A stretch of 64,000 bases of DNA from Marisa cornuarietis (GCA_004794655.1 SMMW01000619.1:248001-312000); one strand, 5' to 3'. Positions 30,414 to 45,400 are shown, counted from the first letter of the stretch. Made by a program: numbers and translations. The notes: a model not told the origin generated them from the letters alone.

Positions 30414-33400
30414 CTGAAAATTAAAAAATGCAGCAACACATTTTTTTCCCTTAACTGTGAGGTGAATCAATATATGTCCTCATAATCAAGTAAGCAATAT
30501 CAAGAGCAGGTAACACAAATACACTAACTACAAGCAATAATGTGTTGACATAAATATGAACATGTTCAAAACAATATTTCTGAAAGAATGTGCTGTCAAC
30601 CATAATATTTCACAACAATTTTTTAAACTTTCTACTACATATTAACACTTTTTGACTATACTTTTAAATAATCTTTTGATTACAATTCTAAAGACTCTTT
30701 TGTTGAGAGGAATAGTGTTATCTAAGCAGGAAAGTTGAGAGCTTATTGGTTAGAGTATAGGCCTCCAAGAACAGAAGTTAGCAGTCAGCTGCTTCAGTGC
30801 CCACATAGTGTAGCTACTTCCCTAGTTGATCCATCGGGCCAATGGGTACCTGACAGCTTAAAAACAGTTGGGAAGGTAAGGCAGTAAGGGAGAGGAGATG
30901 GTAACCAAATCAGAGTTTTCAAGGATAGAGGGAGTTCTGTAAAGTCTTCAAATATTTCAACATTTAAACTAATGATACATTTATCATATACGTGCATAGG
31001 CGTGTACAGTCTGAGTGCTCTAAAGCACTGTATGTTCCATCTACAGTAGCACAGGTTAACCCAAGTGCACTAAAGTACTAGATGTTCCACCTACAGTAGC
31101 ACAGGTTAACCCGAGTGCACTAAAGTACTAATGTTCCACGTACAGTAGCACAGGTTAACCCGAGTGCACTAAAGTACTAATGTTCCACGTACAGTAGCAC
31201 AGGTTAACCCGAGTGCACTAAAGTACTAGATGTTCACCTACGGTAGCACAAGTTAACCTAAGTGCACTAAAGTACTAGATGTTCCACCTACAGTAGCACA
31301 GGTTAACCTGAGTGCACTAAAGTACTAGATGTTCCACCTACAGTAGCACAGGTTAACCCGAGTGCACTAAAGTACTAGATGTTCCACCTACAGTAGCACA
31401 GGTTAACCTGAGTGCACTAAAGTACTAATGTTCCACCTACAGTAGCACAGGTTAACCCGAGTGCACTAAAGTACTAATGTTCCACCTACAGTAGCACAGG
31501 TTAACCCGAGTGCACTAAAGTACTAGATGTTCACCTACGGTAGCACAGGTTAACCCGAGTGCACTAAAGTACTAGATGTTCCATGTACGGTAGCACAGGT
31601 TAACCTGAGTGCACTAAAGTACTAATGTTCCACCTACAGTAGCACTGGTTAACCCGAGTGCACTAAAGTACTAGATGTTCCACGTACGGTAGCACAGGTT
31701 AACCTGAGTGCACTAAAGTACTAATGTTCCACCTACAGTAACATAGGTTAACCTAAGTGCACTAAAGTACTAATGTTCCACCTACAGTAGCACAGGTTAA
31801 CCCGAGTGCACTAAAGTACTAGATGTTCAACATACAGTAGCACAGGTTAACCTGAGTGCACTAAAGTACTAGATGTTCCACGTACAGTAGCACAGGTTAA
31901 CCCGAGTGCACTAAAGTACTAGATGTTCCACCTACGGTAGCACAGGTTAACCTAAGTGCACTAAAGTACTAGATGTTCCACCTACAGTAGCACAGGTTAA
32001 CCCGAGTGCACTAAAGTACTAGATGTTCACCTACGGTAGCACAGGTTAACCCGAGTGCACTAAAGTACTAATGTTCCACCTACAGTAACATAGGTTAACC
32101 TAAGTGCACTAAAGTACTAGATGTTCCACCTACGGTAGCACAGGTTAACCTAAGTGCACTAAAGTACTAGATGTTCCACCTACAGTAGCACAGGTTAACC
32201 CGAGTGCACTAAAGTACTAGATGTTCCACCTACGGTAGCACAGGTTAACCTGAGTGCACTAAAGTACTAGATGTTCCACCTACAGTAGCACAGGTTAACC
32301 TGAGTGCACTAAAGTACTAATGTTCCACCTACAGTAGCACAGGTTAACCCGAGTGCACTAAAGTACTAATGTTCCACCTACAGTAGCACAGGTTAACCCG
32401 AGTGCACTAAAGTACTAGATGTTCACCTACGGTAGCACAGGTTAACCCGAGTGCACTAAAGTACTAATGTTCCACCTACAGTAACATAGGTTAACCTAAG
32501 TGCACTAAAGTACTAATGTTCCACCTACAGTAGCACTGGTTAACCCGAGTGCACTAAAGTACTAGATGTTCCACGTACGGTAGCACAGGTTAACCTGAGT
32601 GCACTAAAGTACTAATGTTCCACCTACAGTAACATAGGTTAACCTAAGTGCACTAAAGTACTAATGTTCCACCTACAGTAGCACAGGTTAACCCGAGTGC
32701 ACTAAAGTACTAGATGTTCAACATACAGTAGCACAGGTTAACCTGAGTGCACTAAAGTACTAGATGTTCCACCTACGGTAGCACAGGTTAACCTGAGTGC
32801 ACTAAAGTACTAGATGTTCCACCTACAGTAGCACAGGTTAACCTGAGTGCACTAAAGTACTAATGTTCCACCTACAGTAGCACAGGTTAACCCGAGTGCA
32901 CTAAAGTACTAGATGTTCACCTACGGTAGCACAGGTTAACCCGAGTGCACTAAAGTACTAATGTTCCACCTACAGTAACATAGGTTAACCTAAGTGCACT
33001 AAAGTACTAATGTTCCACCTACAGTAGCACTGGTTAACCCGAGTGCACTAAAGTACTAGATGTTCCACGTACGGTAGCACAGGTTAACCTGAGTGCACTA
33101 AAGTACTAATGTTCCACCTACAGTAACATAGGTTAACCTAAGTGCACTAAAGTACTAATGTTCCACCTACAGTAGCACAGGTTAACCCGAGTGCACTAAA
33201 GTACTAGATGTTCAACATACAGTAGCACAGGTTAACCTGAGTGCACTAAAGTACTAGATGTTCCACGTACAGTAGCACAGGTTAACCCGAGTGCACTAAA
33301 GTACTAGATGTTCCATGTACGGTAGCACAGGTTAACCTGAGTGCACTAAAGTACTAGATGTTCCACCTACAGTAGCACAGGTTAACCCGAGTGCACTAAA

Positions 33401-36400
33401 GTACTAGATGTTCCACCTACGGTAGCACAGGTTAACCTAAGTGCACTAAAGTACTAGATGTTCCACCTACAGTAGCACAGGTTAACCCGAGTGCACTAAA
33501 GTACTAGATGTTCCACCTACGGTAGCACAGGTTAACCTGAGTGCACTAAAGTACTAGATGTTCCACCTACAGTAGCACAGGTTAACCCGAGTGCACTAAA
33601 GTACTAGATGTTCCACCTACAGTAGCACAGGTTAACCCGAGTGCACTAAAGTACTAGATGTTCCATGTACGGTAGCACAGGTTAACCTGAGTGCACTAAA
33701 GTACTAATGTTCCACCTACAGTAGCACTGGTTAACCCGAGTGCACTAAAGTACTAGATGTTCCACGTACGGTAGCACAGGTTAACCTGAGTGCACTAAAG
33801 TACTAATGTTCCACCTACAGTAACATAGGTTAACCTAAGTGCACTAAAGTACTAATGTTCCACCTACAGTAGCACAGGTTAACCCGAGTGCACTAAAGTA
33901 CTAGATGTTCAACATACAGTAGCACAGGTTAACCTGAGTGCACTAAAGTACTAGATGTTCCACGTACAGTAGCACAGGTTAACCCGAGTGCACTAAAGTA
34001 CTAGATGTTCCACCTACGGTAGCACAGGTTAACCTAAGTGCACTAAAGTACTAGATGTTCCACCTACAGTAGCACAGGTTAACCCGAGTGCACTAAAGTA
34101 CTAGATGTTCCACCTACGGTAGCACAGGTTAACCTAAGTGCACTAAAGTACTAGATGTTCCACCTACAGTAGCACAGGTTAACCCGAGTGCACTAAAGTA
34201 CTAGATGTTCCACCTACGGTAGCACAGGTTAACCTAAGTGCACTAAAGTACTAGATGTTCCACCTACAGTAGCACAGGTTAACCCGAGTGCACTAAAGTA
34301 CTAGATGTTCCACCTACAGTAGCACAGGTTAACCCGAGTGCACTAAAGTACTAATGTTCCACCTACAGTAGCACATTTGAGTCTGGAACAAGGGGCTATC
34401 ACGTGTGATGCGAGAATTCAACACCAAAGGTCTCGTTCAAGTCACCAAAGCGCTATATGATAGCTCAATGAGTACAGCACTGCTAGATAACCAAATAAGG
34501 GCTTACTTTCACACCATCAAGGATGTCCCCTATCACAGTGCTGTTTAATATGTTCTTGGAGAAGATCATTTTTGAAACCCTCAATGACCATCATGCTTCC
34601 ATTTCAACTGCTGGAAGGCCACTCTGTTAGCATGCACTAACAATTAAAGAACTGTCAGACCTCGCCAACAGATTGACAGATAGTTTGAACACATATGGAA
34701 TAGAGACCAGTACTGAAAAAAACAAAGTTATGATCACTGACAACGGTTTATGAGATGTTTATGAACAGGGTACAGCTCAAAGAGGTCAGCAGCTTCAAGT
34801 ACTTGGGAGCCACCCTCTCCAAGGATGGCAGCTCCACGCTAGATATCCGCATCAGGATCGCAACAGCAACAGTAGCAATGGCTAGACTAGATAGGATCTG
34901 GCATAGCCACAAGATAAGGTTCACTACCAAGTACAGGCTGTACAAATCCCTGGTAGTGCCGATCCTGCTCTAGGAATGTGACACGTGGACTCTGCTCGCC
35001 AAAACGGAAAGGAGAATCCATTCATTCGAGAACAAGTGTCTGAGGAGGCCGCTCCGGATCTCATACAAAGAACACAAAACCAACGACTTTGTAAGAAACA
35101 AGATTGCCACACTGGTAGGACACCAGGAACCTCTACTATCAACAGTCAAGGGACGTAAGCTGGTCTTCTTTGGTCACGTGACCCGGCACGACACCTTGTC
35201 GAAGACTATCCTTCAAGGTACCCTGTACTATCGCCCACAATAGGCAAGAGTGGGGGCCCTGTCAGCTGCCGCGTTTATCTGGTGCTGGTCAAGGGACGAC
35301 TGACTGACTAAACAGGATTTTGTCCATTTGTCTGTGCATTTGTGTATGTGTGCATGCAGATAAAGAAGAAATATCAGTTAATGTTCTGTGGACAGAGAGG
35401 AGATAATAACCTCATCTTCTTGAGTCAGCAGCTGTTTATTTTTCCAGGTCAGGTACTTGATACCTCGCAGTCGAGATAAATCCAAATAGCACCCTGCATC
35501 TTCACAGTTGTACCTGTACAAACAAAGTCTACTTATATCAACTTGCAAGACACCATTATGCAAGTCACAGCTATGCAATAATTCAAATACAGTTATAACA
35601 ATATTTACATTACAGAAACATACGCCACATCTGACTTGTTCCGCTTCATTGTAATACCTGCTTATGCAATTTAACTGTAACTCCCCAGGCTTGGTTAAGT
35701 TATGATTATGCTATGAAATTCTGAACTTTGACCCATTCATTCATTCTTCTTATCTTTATAGAATGACCAGCACAGGTGAGCACGGGCAACTGTGGGAGAT
35801 GAGTCATTGATGAGTGCATGAGCAGCAGTATGCATGTGCTGCATGTTACAGTTAGTCTATGTGTTGATATCTCTCACTGTTGGCTGCCCTCCAGGTATCC
35901 TCCACACTGGCTTTAGGCAGAGTACTGTACTGGGTCGGTCGTCGGTCGGTCATTTTCCTGTTTAGTACAGTACATGGTCATTGCCCTGCGGTAGCAGATT
36001 ACAGTACATGGTCATTCTCCCTTTGTTAGTTGCAGTGGCGGGATAACTGTGATGTTCAGAACACCTGTAATGATCAGCTTGTGCTGTGCACTGATCTTCC
36101 ATTTCTGTTCACACCATCTGAGTTTGTTTTCTCATAGGGATTCTCACCTCTAAAAACAAACTCTTGGGATTCGTTTAAGTGTTGAATCAATACCCTAAAA
36201 TTATCGGACATTCAAGCCACATCGGGCTTGTTAAAGTGTAATTCATCGTTGAAGGCGGGAAATTGTGCTGGTTTCCAAAGATTAATGAGCACTCGATAAA
36301 GCAGCCTGAGCGCACGGAACTCCCGAAGTATGACGCTTTATTAGCAATAACAATGGCAGACTTGCAAGCTGTGGATAGCGCCACACAATCAGCTAAAAAG

Positions 36401-39400
36401 GGCGCAAGAGCCTCGATTTCGAATTGTGAGGGGCTTCCCCAGCTGATGATGCTGCTTTGTAAGTGTCAGGTTCACAAATCGAAATTGAGGCTCTTGCAGC
36501 CTTTTCAATTTGCGACCCAGACATTAAGATGCACATCAGCAAAAGCAAAATAACAGTAAAAATTGTGAAACTTAGTTGTATTGTTGTCATAATTAATGCC
36601 CCTTTTGAATCTGAATATATGGGTGAGAATCCCTTTAAGACTTGCATTACCACACAGTTATTCATCTCATGTGAACATACAGACCACCCCCTACAAACAA
36701 GAATAAATGTACTGAGGGTTATGTTCTTATCAGAATTATTCCAATTCCACAAGATCAGTTCCATTTGCCATACTCTGTCAATCCAAACTTCCAAGATTAT
36801 CCTTTAATCTTTAAATCTGTCCAAATTAGACTACTGCACCTCTTTCTTTAGCTGGCTGTCCACAGTTCCTAATTCACAAACTTCAGAAATTCCAGAACTT
36901 GGCTGCTCCTCTCCTCCAGACTTGCAAATCTCAACATGCAACACCATTTCTTCACACCCCTCACTGGCTATCATTTGAAGCAAGAAGACTGTAAGCTCTC
37001 AACTCACTACAATGGATTCTTGACTGGCTCCTGTTTTTCTGATCCGGCCTCATCCCTGCATTAAACCTCCGCTCTTCATCTGACTCTCGCATTCTAGTCA
37101 GTCCCCCTACAAGGACAGTCACATACTGACAACATATGTTCTGTGTTTCTAGACTGTGCAACTCTCTTTCAAACCACGTTTGCTTTTCTGATTCAAAGGC
37201 AGGATTCTAATGCTCACTGAAAGCATAGTTGTTTAAAAAATCCATGTACTTGATTAAAATTACTAAGCTTGATCTTGTGTAGTCATTCTGCTACTAGTAC
37301 GCATCAACAGAAATCTTTTTCGTATTGTATTTTGTGAGTCAAATGTAGTTGTTTAGATTTCTTACTTTGATTTTCATCACCTGTGTATTCTTTATCCTGT
37401 GGCTAAGTGGTTGAGTGTGTGTTTTAAGTATCATAGCACGTTGTTGTGAGACTGTGTTTTAATGTCATTTCTTAATCATTGGGCAGTGAAGAGAGTATGA
37501 CCTGCTTTGGCTGTGATGCTGTGCAATATAAGTGCTCTGTTATTGCTACTGTGATATCTGGTATTACTACTGCTTTGTTGAAACCAGCAATGTTTTTAAC
37601 CATTATTCTACTCCTCTCAGTCTGATCTACACTCTTGATACAACTGCTGTCACCCTCTTGGTAACTGTGCTCTCAACTCACAATTCAGATATAACTCCCC
37701 AGTCTGGGAACCTTTGTAATTAGTCTCTCAACTACAATTCAAATATACCTCCCTAGTCTGGGAACCTTTGTAATTAGTCTCTCAACTACAATTCAAATAT
37801 ACCTCCCTAGTCTGGGAACCTTTGTAATTAGCCTCTCAACTACAATTCAAATATAACTCCCCAGTCTGGGAACCTTTGTAATTAGGCTTTCAAATCACAA
37901 TTCAAATATACCTCCCTAGTCTGGGAACCTTTGTAATTAGTCTCTCAACTACAATTCAAATATACCTCCCTAGTCTGGGAACCTTTGTAATTAGTCTCTC
38001 AACTACAATTCAAATATACCTCCCTAGTCTGGGAACCTTTGTAATTAGTCTCTCAACTACAATTCAAATATACCTCCCTAGTCTGGGAACCTTTGTAATT
38101 AGTCTCTCAACTACAATTCAAATATACCTCCCTAGTCTGGGAACCTTTGTAATTAGCCTCTCAACTACAATTCAAATATACCTCCCTAGTCTGGGAACCT
38201 TTGTAATTAGGCTTTCAAATCACAATTCAAATATAACTCCCCAGTGTGGGAACCTCTGTAAATAGACTCTCAACTCACAATTCAAATATAACTCCCCAGT
38301 CTGGCTGGAAAAGCATATGAGTGAGTCCCGCACCATGCATGCCGATCAAGATGTCAGTGTTGTGTGATATCTGAAAGCAAAGATACCAAGGAACGTTTAT
38401 AGAGAGAAAACAACATGTGCTCATTCATAAGAGGAGTCAGTAAGATTTGTAATTTACTTTTCTCAAATGTCCTGATTAACATGTAGGGTTAGCATAGCAA
38501 GACACCATTAACTCATACAAGACGTAAGAGCCCTCTCACCATTCCCTTCCAATATTGCTAAGCTAATGAATGCAGTTATAAGCAAGTATTTTCTGGCATC
38601 TGAAATGATTAAGAAGTTCTACTCCGAAGAGTGAACATGCTGCAAGACTAGCAAGATGGCATGAAGTTCCACAGAGAAGATGGAGCAACCATCTGCAAGC
38701 TGGGCTGAAGAGGACTGTTACAGTTGGTAGAATGGAACTGCTGCCGCAGCTACAGGACCACCGTTTAGAATTTTGGAGCCGTCAAAAAAGATAGAACAGA
38801 ATCCAAGATAGCGAGAGAGAATTTCCTACAGGCACTGAAGAAAGATGAGGTCAATGGTGTCACCCTTTTAAATGTTGTAACTTCAAGATGAATCTTCAGA
38901 ACAGGAAGAGTTCAAAGAGGAGCTGGCAGGAAAGGAAGAGGCTCTGCCTGCTGAATATCTACTCTGGCAGGTGCAAAACATAGTGATAATAGTTTTGGCT
39001 CCTTAGCCCAAATGGCACTAATGGCATACAGGGCAGCACACTGAGGATGAAAAACAGCATGGTACGCAAGGTTTCCAGGGTGAGCTTTCAAACGGCAGAT
39101 AAAGGATAGCATAAGTTTCAGGTAACAAAGAGAGTGGGGGGTTCAGACTTTGTACAGGAGTGGTACGAAAGGCAACCAGATGCAGAGCTCATGATGATGA
39201 ATAGGGTCAAGAATTTTGAGACAGGACTTGTGACCAGATCCACAGATGATGGCTCCATAATCTAGCTTGGACTGGACCAGGGCATGGTAGAGAATCTGCC
39301 TGCAACTAAGGCTATATATCCGCAAAACATTGCTCTACCACGTCATCCCCTGCTCACCATTAGAGGCAACAGAGTAGAATCAGTTGTGGCAGCCCCAGCT

Positions 39401-42400
39401 GTGTTTTGTTGTGTTTTCCTGGTGATGCTTTGGTGTTTGTTGTGTTTTCCTGGTGATGTTTTGGTGTTTTGTTGTGTGTTTTCCTAATGCTTTGGTGTTT
39501 TGCTGTTTTTCTTTTTCTGTCTGGGGTGTAGCATGTTTCCTTTATGGAAATTTTGTACTACTTTTGTACTATGTGCTTGTGGATGTGTAGGAGACCCACA
39601 TCATATCTGTTTGAATAGAGATAGAAACAGATAGTTGTTTTGCAATCAATGCAATGACTACCAAGTAGGAGGTGGAGCCCGGTGTAGAAGCTACTCTTGA
39701 GGAGCCATCCATTAAGCGATGGTGAACATCAGCTCGAGAGATGCCAGATTCTGTGTGTACATGTTCAACGGCTGCGGAATAGGAGGTGGAACCTGGTGTA
39801 GAAGTTTTTCTTGAAGAGCCACCCTATATGGGATGGAAGGTATTAGTGTAAGAGCTGCCTGATTCTCTGTGTGTGAGAGTGTGTGTGTGTGTATGTGTGT
39901 GCATGGAATGGCTGGCTCTTACTTTTACTCTGGGCAGTCTTTAAAAGACGTGACGTGAGAACCGTCACAATTTGCACTTGATAAGCAATCACCGGCTGTA
40001 TCATAGCCAGTTCCACTGCAGCGAAAACACAAGAGTTTGGACTTGCAGAAGCTATCCACATGCCAATAACACTGACAGCTGAAGCAATGCAATGGAAACA
40101 GAATAGTAATATAAAAGGTACCGGCACACATGCCTTCCCGCTTGTGCAAAGTCGGTGATTGCACAAAAATCACTCATTTTCAATTCAAAGTATTTATGAA
40201 TTACCAGGAACAGAAATATCACTTTTAAATCACAATAAAGAACAACTTTTCGTCATGTGTTCTGAGTATGTCTTTGTTTTGTGTGCGTAGAAGAATAATT
40301 TGTATTTTGTGAAGATAAATTGTGCCCAACACGAAAATCGGTGGCCATTTTCCATGTGCTGTGTAATGCTTTTTGATGATTGAGTCGGTATTTGTATTTG
40401 CGTTCACAAGCTTTCTTGTGGATATTGCAGTATACATTCTGAAATAAGTTAGCGAAGATTGGCGGAGATGCCGATGTATTTTTTAATGAAATGTAACAGT
40501 TCTAAAGCACAGTAACAGGTGGCGCAAAATATTGTCAACTTTAAAATGACGTAGTTCAACCCACGTGCAAACTACTATGTGCTTCTCTAGGTGAGCATGA
40601 AAGAGCAGTTTCTGCTGAATCTGGTGGTATATGACATGGCAGTGTCCAGTTTATGAGGCCGACTGGTTCCCGGGTGAAGAGAACGACCGTTTCAAAAATT
40701 AGCCTGACTTGCCCGGTTAGCTGCGATTGTCACTATACATGCTCGTATACCAACTTTTACTTTTACTGGGTTATTCTCAGCACAGTGCTTCAAGTAAGAT
40801 GGGGTTAGGGTTTGTTTTTTTTTTATCTCTCGGAAAATGATTGACTACCTCTTCCAGTACCTTAGTGGTGAGAAAGTCTTCTACCAGTGTTGGAGCTGTT
40901 AGTATTTTTGTCTAATGAACAGAAATGGTGAGCACAATAACAATACTTCTGCGAGGTCACAAAAATCCCAACTGTTTTCTCACCTCAATCTGTTTCAGGA
41001 ATGGTACTGTTCTGAAATGAAAACAAATCTGTCATTCATGATTGAATCATGTCTTTTAAAAAACCCACAAAGTGCATTCAAAACACATACACACCTCTGG
41101 ATAAGCGCTGGCCCCCACAAAAGTATTCTTGACATGCAGACAGGCCTGGCTTACAAACATGTATAAGGTACCTGCTATCAACATTTTTGGGGGGTTTAAA
41201 CTATAAAGATGTGCTTCTGCGATAAAATTTTTTTTACAAGGATCTGCTATATCAAAGCAAAGAGAACTGTTTTTTTTTTTGCCCCAAAACAAATCGTACC
41301 TGCTATAATGTCAGATTAGTACTGGTCTGAGTATACACTTACACCATTTCACCTGATCATGGATTAAAAATTGTAACTCATTCACATTTGACTAGTCAGT
41401 TTCTGGGTTGCAAAGCCCATTTTTTTCTCTAGCTTTACTTCTTTCTCCCAAAATGCTGGGTCTTGATGATTTAGAGGATGCAGGTGAATGTGTTAATATA
41501 TTGTAAACTATTGTGCCTGTGCACATTTTTGAGCAAATACTTTGCTGTCAAAATAAATTGTTAAAGAGTATGGATGTCAGTGGGTTTTCTTATTTTCCTT
41601 TTCTTACTTCTTTTCCTTTCTCTCTTTAGCTGGAAGGTGTGTGTTAAAGTTGTATTATAATACTGATTATTTTGTTTGTGTATAAATGTGACAACAAATT
41701 TCTTTTTCTAGTAATGAAAGGTGTAATAATGATTACACACGTTAGTGGATAGAAGCAGATAATACATAATAGGTAAATGATTAAACATGGTAAGTAAATA
41801 AATCAAATAGAGCAAGTAACAACACTAGGATTAGCTTATGTGGAGAGATAAGCTCCTATGTAAGTCTTTGATTAGAATCAGAATTCTTCTAGTTTAGACA
41901 CAATAATGTTGAAACACACACGGGAGATGAGACAGAGTAGCACACAAAAAGTATAATTCAATTGCATTTATCACTGGATTTATTCTCCAAAACGCCAATA
42001 AACAAAACTGCACCTCTATCGCTGCCATGTTTGAAATTATCTCCCTTGTATGAGCCCTTCATGACTGCTGCATGGGGTGCTTGCCTCAACTCGGTCCTCA
42101 CTTTTTACATAGAGGACTGTGCCTCATGACGCATCTTTCTAATCTATGGCCTTTGATTCTACTCCTCCTCCTTCTAATATTTTTAAATATGTTTGTATCG
42201 TTTGCTGATTGTATGAGAAGAATGTTGATTGTGCTTCTTGACTTATAACAATTCTGCACCAACAGTGCAATCTGTTGCTGCTCCACAAGAACACTCTACA
42301 CATAGCAATCTCATCATGAATGTCTTCAAACACAACTGGCTTATGTTTTACCTGTTAAAGTCTACCTGCTGTACCTCCATCTCAACATCAGTTTGAAGTG

Positions 42401-45400
42401 ATCGCAAAAGCTGAAACAGACACAGTAGCACACAGAAAAGTTGTTTTATCTTGAGAGATAAATCTTCCTTAGCTACCATCATTTGATTATCATTAAATGA
42501 AATGAGTGTGTGTGTGTGTGTGTGGGGGGGGAATTGGTGTTTTACGCCGAGCCAGGCTATATCACGGCAAGGCAGCCAGCTCTGTAAACACTTGTTCATG
42601 CTTTTTCTGCCATTGTTGCATCTGACTGAAGATTTAAAGGAAAAATAACTCTGGTAAGAGCAAGCAATCAATACACGTACCACTACAGACAAAGATTCTC
42701 TCTTAAATGAATTATTTATAGTTTTTAATGTGATTTCTGCAAAATGTCTCTAGAAAATACAATCAGTGATCAGAATTTTATTTTGATAAGATGTGACTTC
42801 TGTAAAAAAGGTTGACATCCTGCCCATCAAATCAACCCTGCCATGACCATATCATCCCATGCAAGACCACATTGTCCCAACACCGAAAGTTGGATCCATC
42901 CAGACTCAGAATAAATCCATCAGATGCCTGGCTGTCACACTAAAGATGTTATTACATAAGAAGCAGATGAGCAGGTATATTTTAAACTACATTTATAGAC
43001 ACTTCATGCCACACACTTTCAACAAATAAAGCCAGAAAAACAAGGGGTCAAACTTTTGTCAAAGTGTCATATAGTGAGAATTAGAGAATATAATGACTTT
43101 GTGGTACACATCAATGAAAACAGGCAGAAGATTTAGTAAACTAGGTTACCTGATCTTTGTTTAAAATTTGTCGATACTGTGTGGATCTGGTCAAGAGAGT
43201 GACACGAATCTTACTTTCCTGTAAGACACATCAAAACATTGAGTCAACAATAAGCATTGCAATACTATGTGATGTAAATATTACTTGTCAATAGCAAAGA
43301 CCATCTTGCCATTCAAGGTAAGCCCAACGCACATAAAGGATATTTGTTTGGAGAGAAAGTTACATTTCAACCCCATAAACAAACTCTGTCTGCTCATTTT
43401 GTTATTCCCAGTGTGATTCATAGTAAACCTGTTGAAGTTGTTAACTCCTTCAGGTATCTGGGAACTATTTTTGATAGCCAGCTCAAATGGAACTTAAACA
43501 CCGAACACATTGCTAAACGTGGCCAACAAAGAATGTATCTTTTGCATATATTAAAGAGTATCAGAAGTAGAGTATAACAATGATTACTCTGACAGTGAGA
43601 TAGATTTTGAATCGGACGATTTGGCCACAGACAGTTATGTCGAAAATGAACCACAGCCTGCATTTTCAGCTGATCAAAGGATGCGTGTCCCCGCAGACTT
43701 AGGTGATGCTTGAGATGGCTGGAATAAGCTATATCAGGCGAATGATGTGGAGTTTGATAATTCCGAGCGCAGACCAATCTTATATCTTTTATTACAACTA
43801 AAATATTGGCAGTAAACATCATACACCCATTATTACCCAGTTTTCGCCCAGGAGTTCATGCAGGAAGGCTCACAATTGCACAGGAGCTCAGGGATCAAAG
43901 GGTTAAGCTATATAATGGGCCAGAAATTTAAACTCCACAAAAATGATATACCAGAGGTCCATTTTGAGGGACACGCAGACGATGGATCAGGTGATGAGAA
44001 AAGGATTTAATCAGACTGCTTCCACAGCAACCAGGAATCTGTAACACAAAATGTGCCTGAGTTTATGAGTTCAACTGTACATATCCTAAAAGTGCTTAGT
44101 GCATAATTTGAGCATTCTGAATGAACAGCAGACAATATATTCAATGCCACAAAACACCAATATTTACATAAAAATTGCCTTAATTGCCCTCTGGGATAAA
44201 TCAAGTCCATATCTTACAAACCTGTCTTTAACATGGCGGTCTACATTCTATATGTCATATAAATGTTATAAAAAAACAATCAAAATTGTGAAATTATGTG
44301 TATTAAGGGCTTCCTAATAAAACATGCATGAGTTTGTGTGAACAGAGGATTTTTCAGATAAAACAATATTTGTAAAATTGTGTGGTGGTGATTTCCGTAT
44401 AATATACATTGATAAGTTATATGTGTTGTTACGCCACTCATCATTGTGAGGGTTAGACCTGACAGCTAGTGCACACTATGACTGCTCTGTATTTTCTGCC
44501 AGGTTCCATGCGCTACCTCATTTCAGAGATCTTTACAGATCTCAAATTCTTTTCTCCCTCGTAGGTCTACCAGTCCTTTCCTATGCCAAACCCCTGCCAG
44601 GCTTCATAAACAGATTTTTTCCGTCTTTTATGTTTGTCAATATGTGTCTAGCTGGCTGCTTCCTGATATGTTTTGGTCTGTGTCAGTGTGTGTCTTTTAT
44701 GTTTGTCGATGTGTGTCTAGCTGGTTGCTTGCTGCTAAGTTTTGGTCTATGTCAGTATGTGTGTTATATACATTTTGCATCTATTTGAATATTTGCTTTG
44801 TTTTGTATTCTAAATACATTTGTAAAGCACACTGAGTCTACTGTACAGTGGGGAAATGCACTATATAGATCTGCATTATTATTATTATTTGCTTTTACAT
44901 ATAAAGTAACAAGTACAGGCAGAAAGGAACTACAAAGTAGCTTTTAAACTTATTGCATTATTAAAAAAACCTGTCTCCTTGTTTGTCCTGTGAGCTCCTC
45001 GTTTGTCCTACATGAGCTTCTTGTTAGTCTCTATATGAGTTCCTGTGCATGCAAGCCACACACACATACTTCTCTCTCTCTCAAAATACTTCCAAATGAC
45101 TTACTAGAGGCATATTGTAGTAAAGACCCCGCCGCATACGAGCCAGCAAAGAAAAGACAGCCTGCTTGATACACACCTAGACACATATTAAAGATGTCCA
45201 CTGTAAAATTATTTTTCCTAAGCTCTAGCAAAAATATTAACAATTCATCCTTTTTCTCACAAGCTTGCTACTCTTCTAGTCTGCACAGCTACACCTTGGA
45301 GTCCTAGTTATCAACTGTGAGTTATCACTCTGGGGCAACTTGGGGTCCTGGTTATCAAGTGAAGCTATCACTCTGGGGCAACATGGCTGTAGTCATAAAG

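Noticed and set aside
31014..34374. CRISPR array
   Set aside because: Repeats are contiguous with no unique spacers, and the DNA is eukaryotic.
41085..41158. Minus-strand exon-like frame [24 protein letters not shown]
   Set aside because: It has an AG and a weak GTGTGT donor, but does not match EOGT at this position and lacks a pyrimidine tract. Treated as chance.
42139..42333. Minus-strand frame just after EOGT exon j
   Set aside because: It is out of phase with exon j and has no similarity to the expected EOGT residues.
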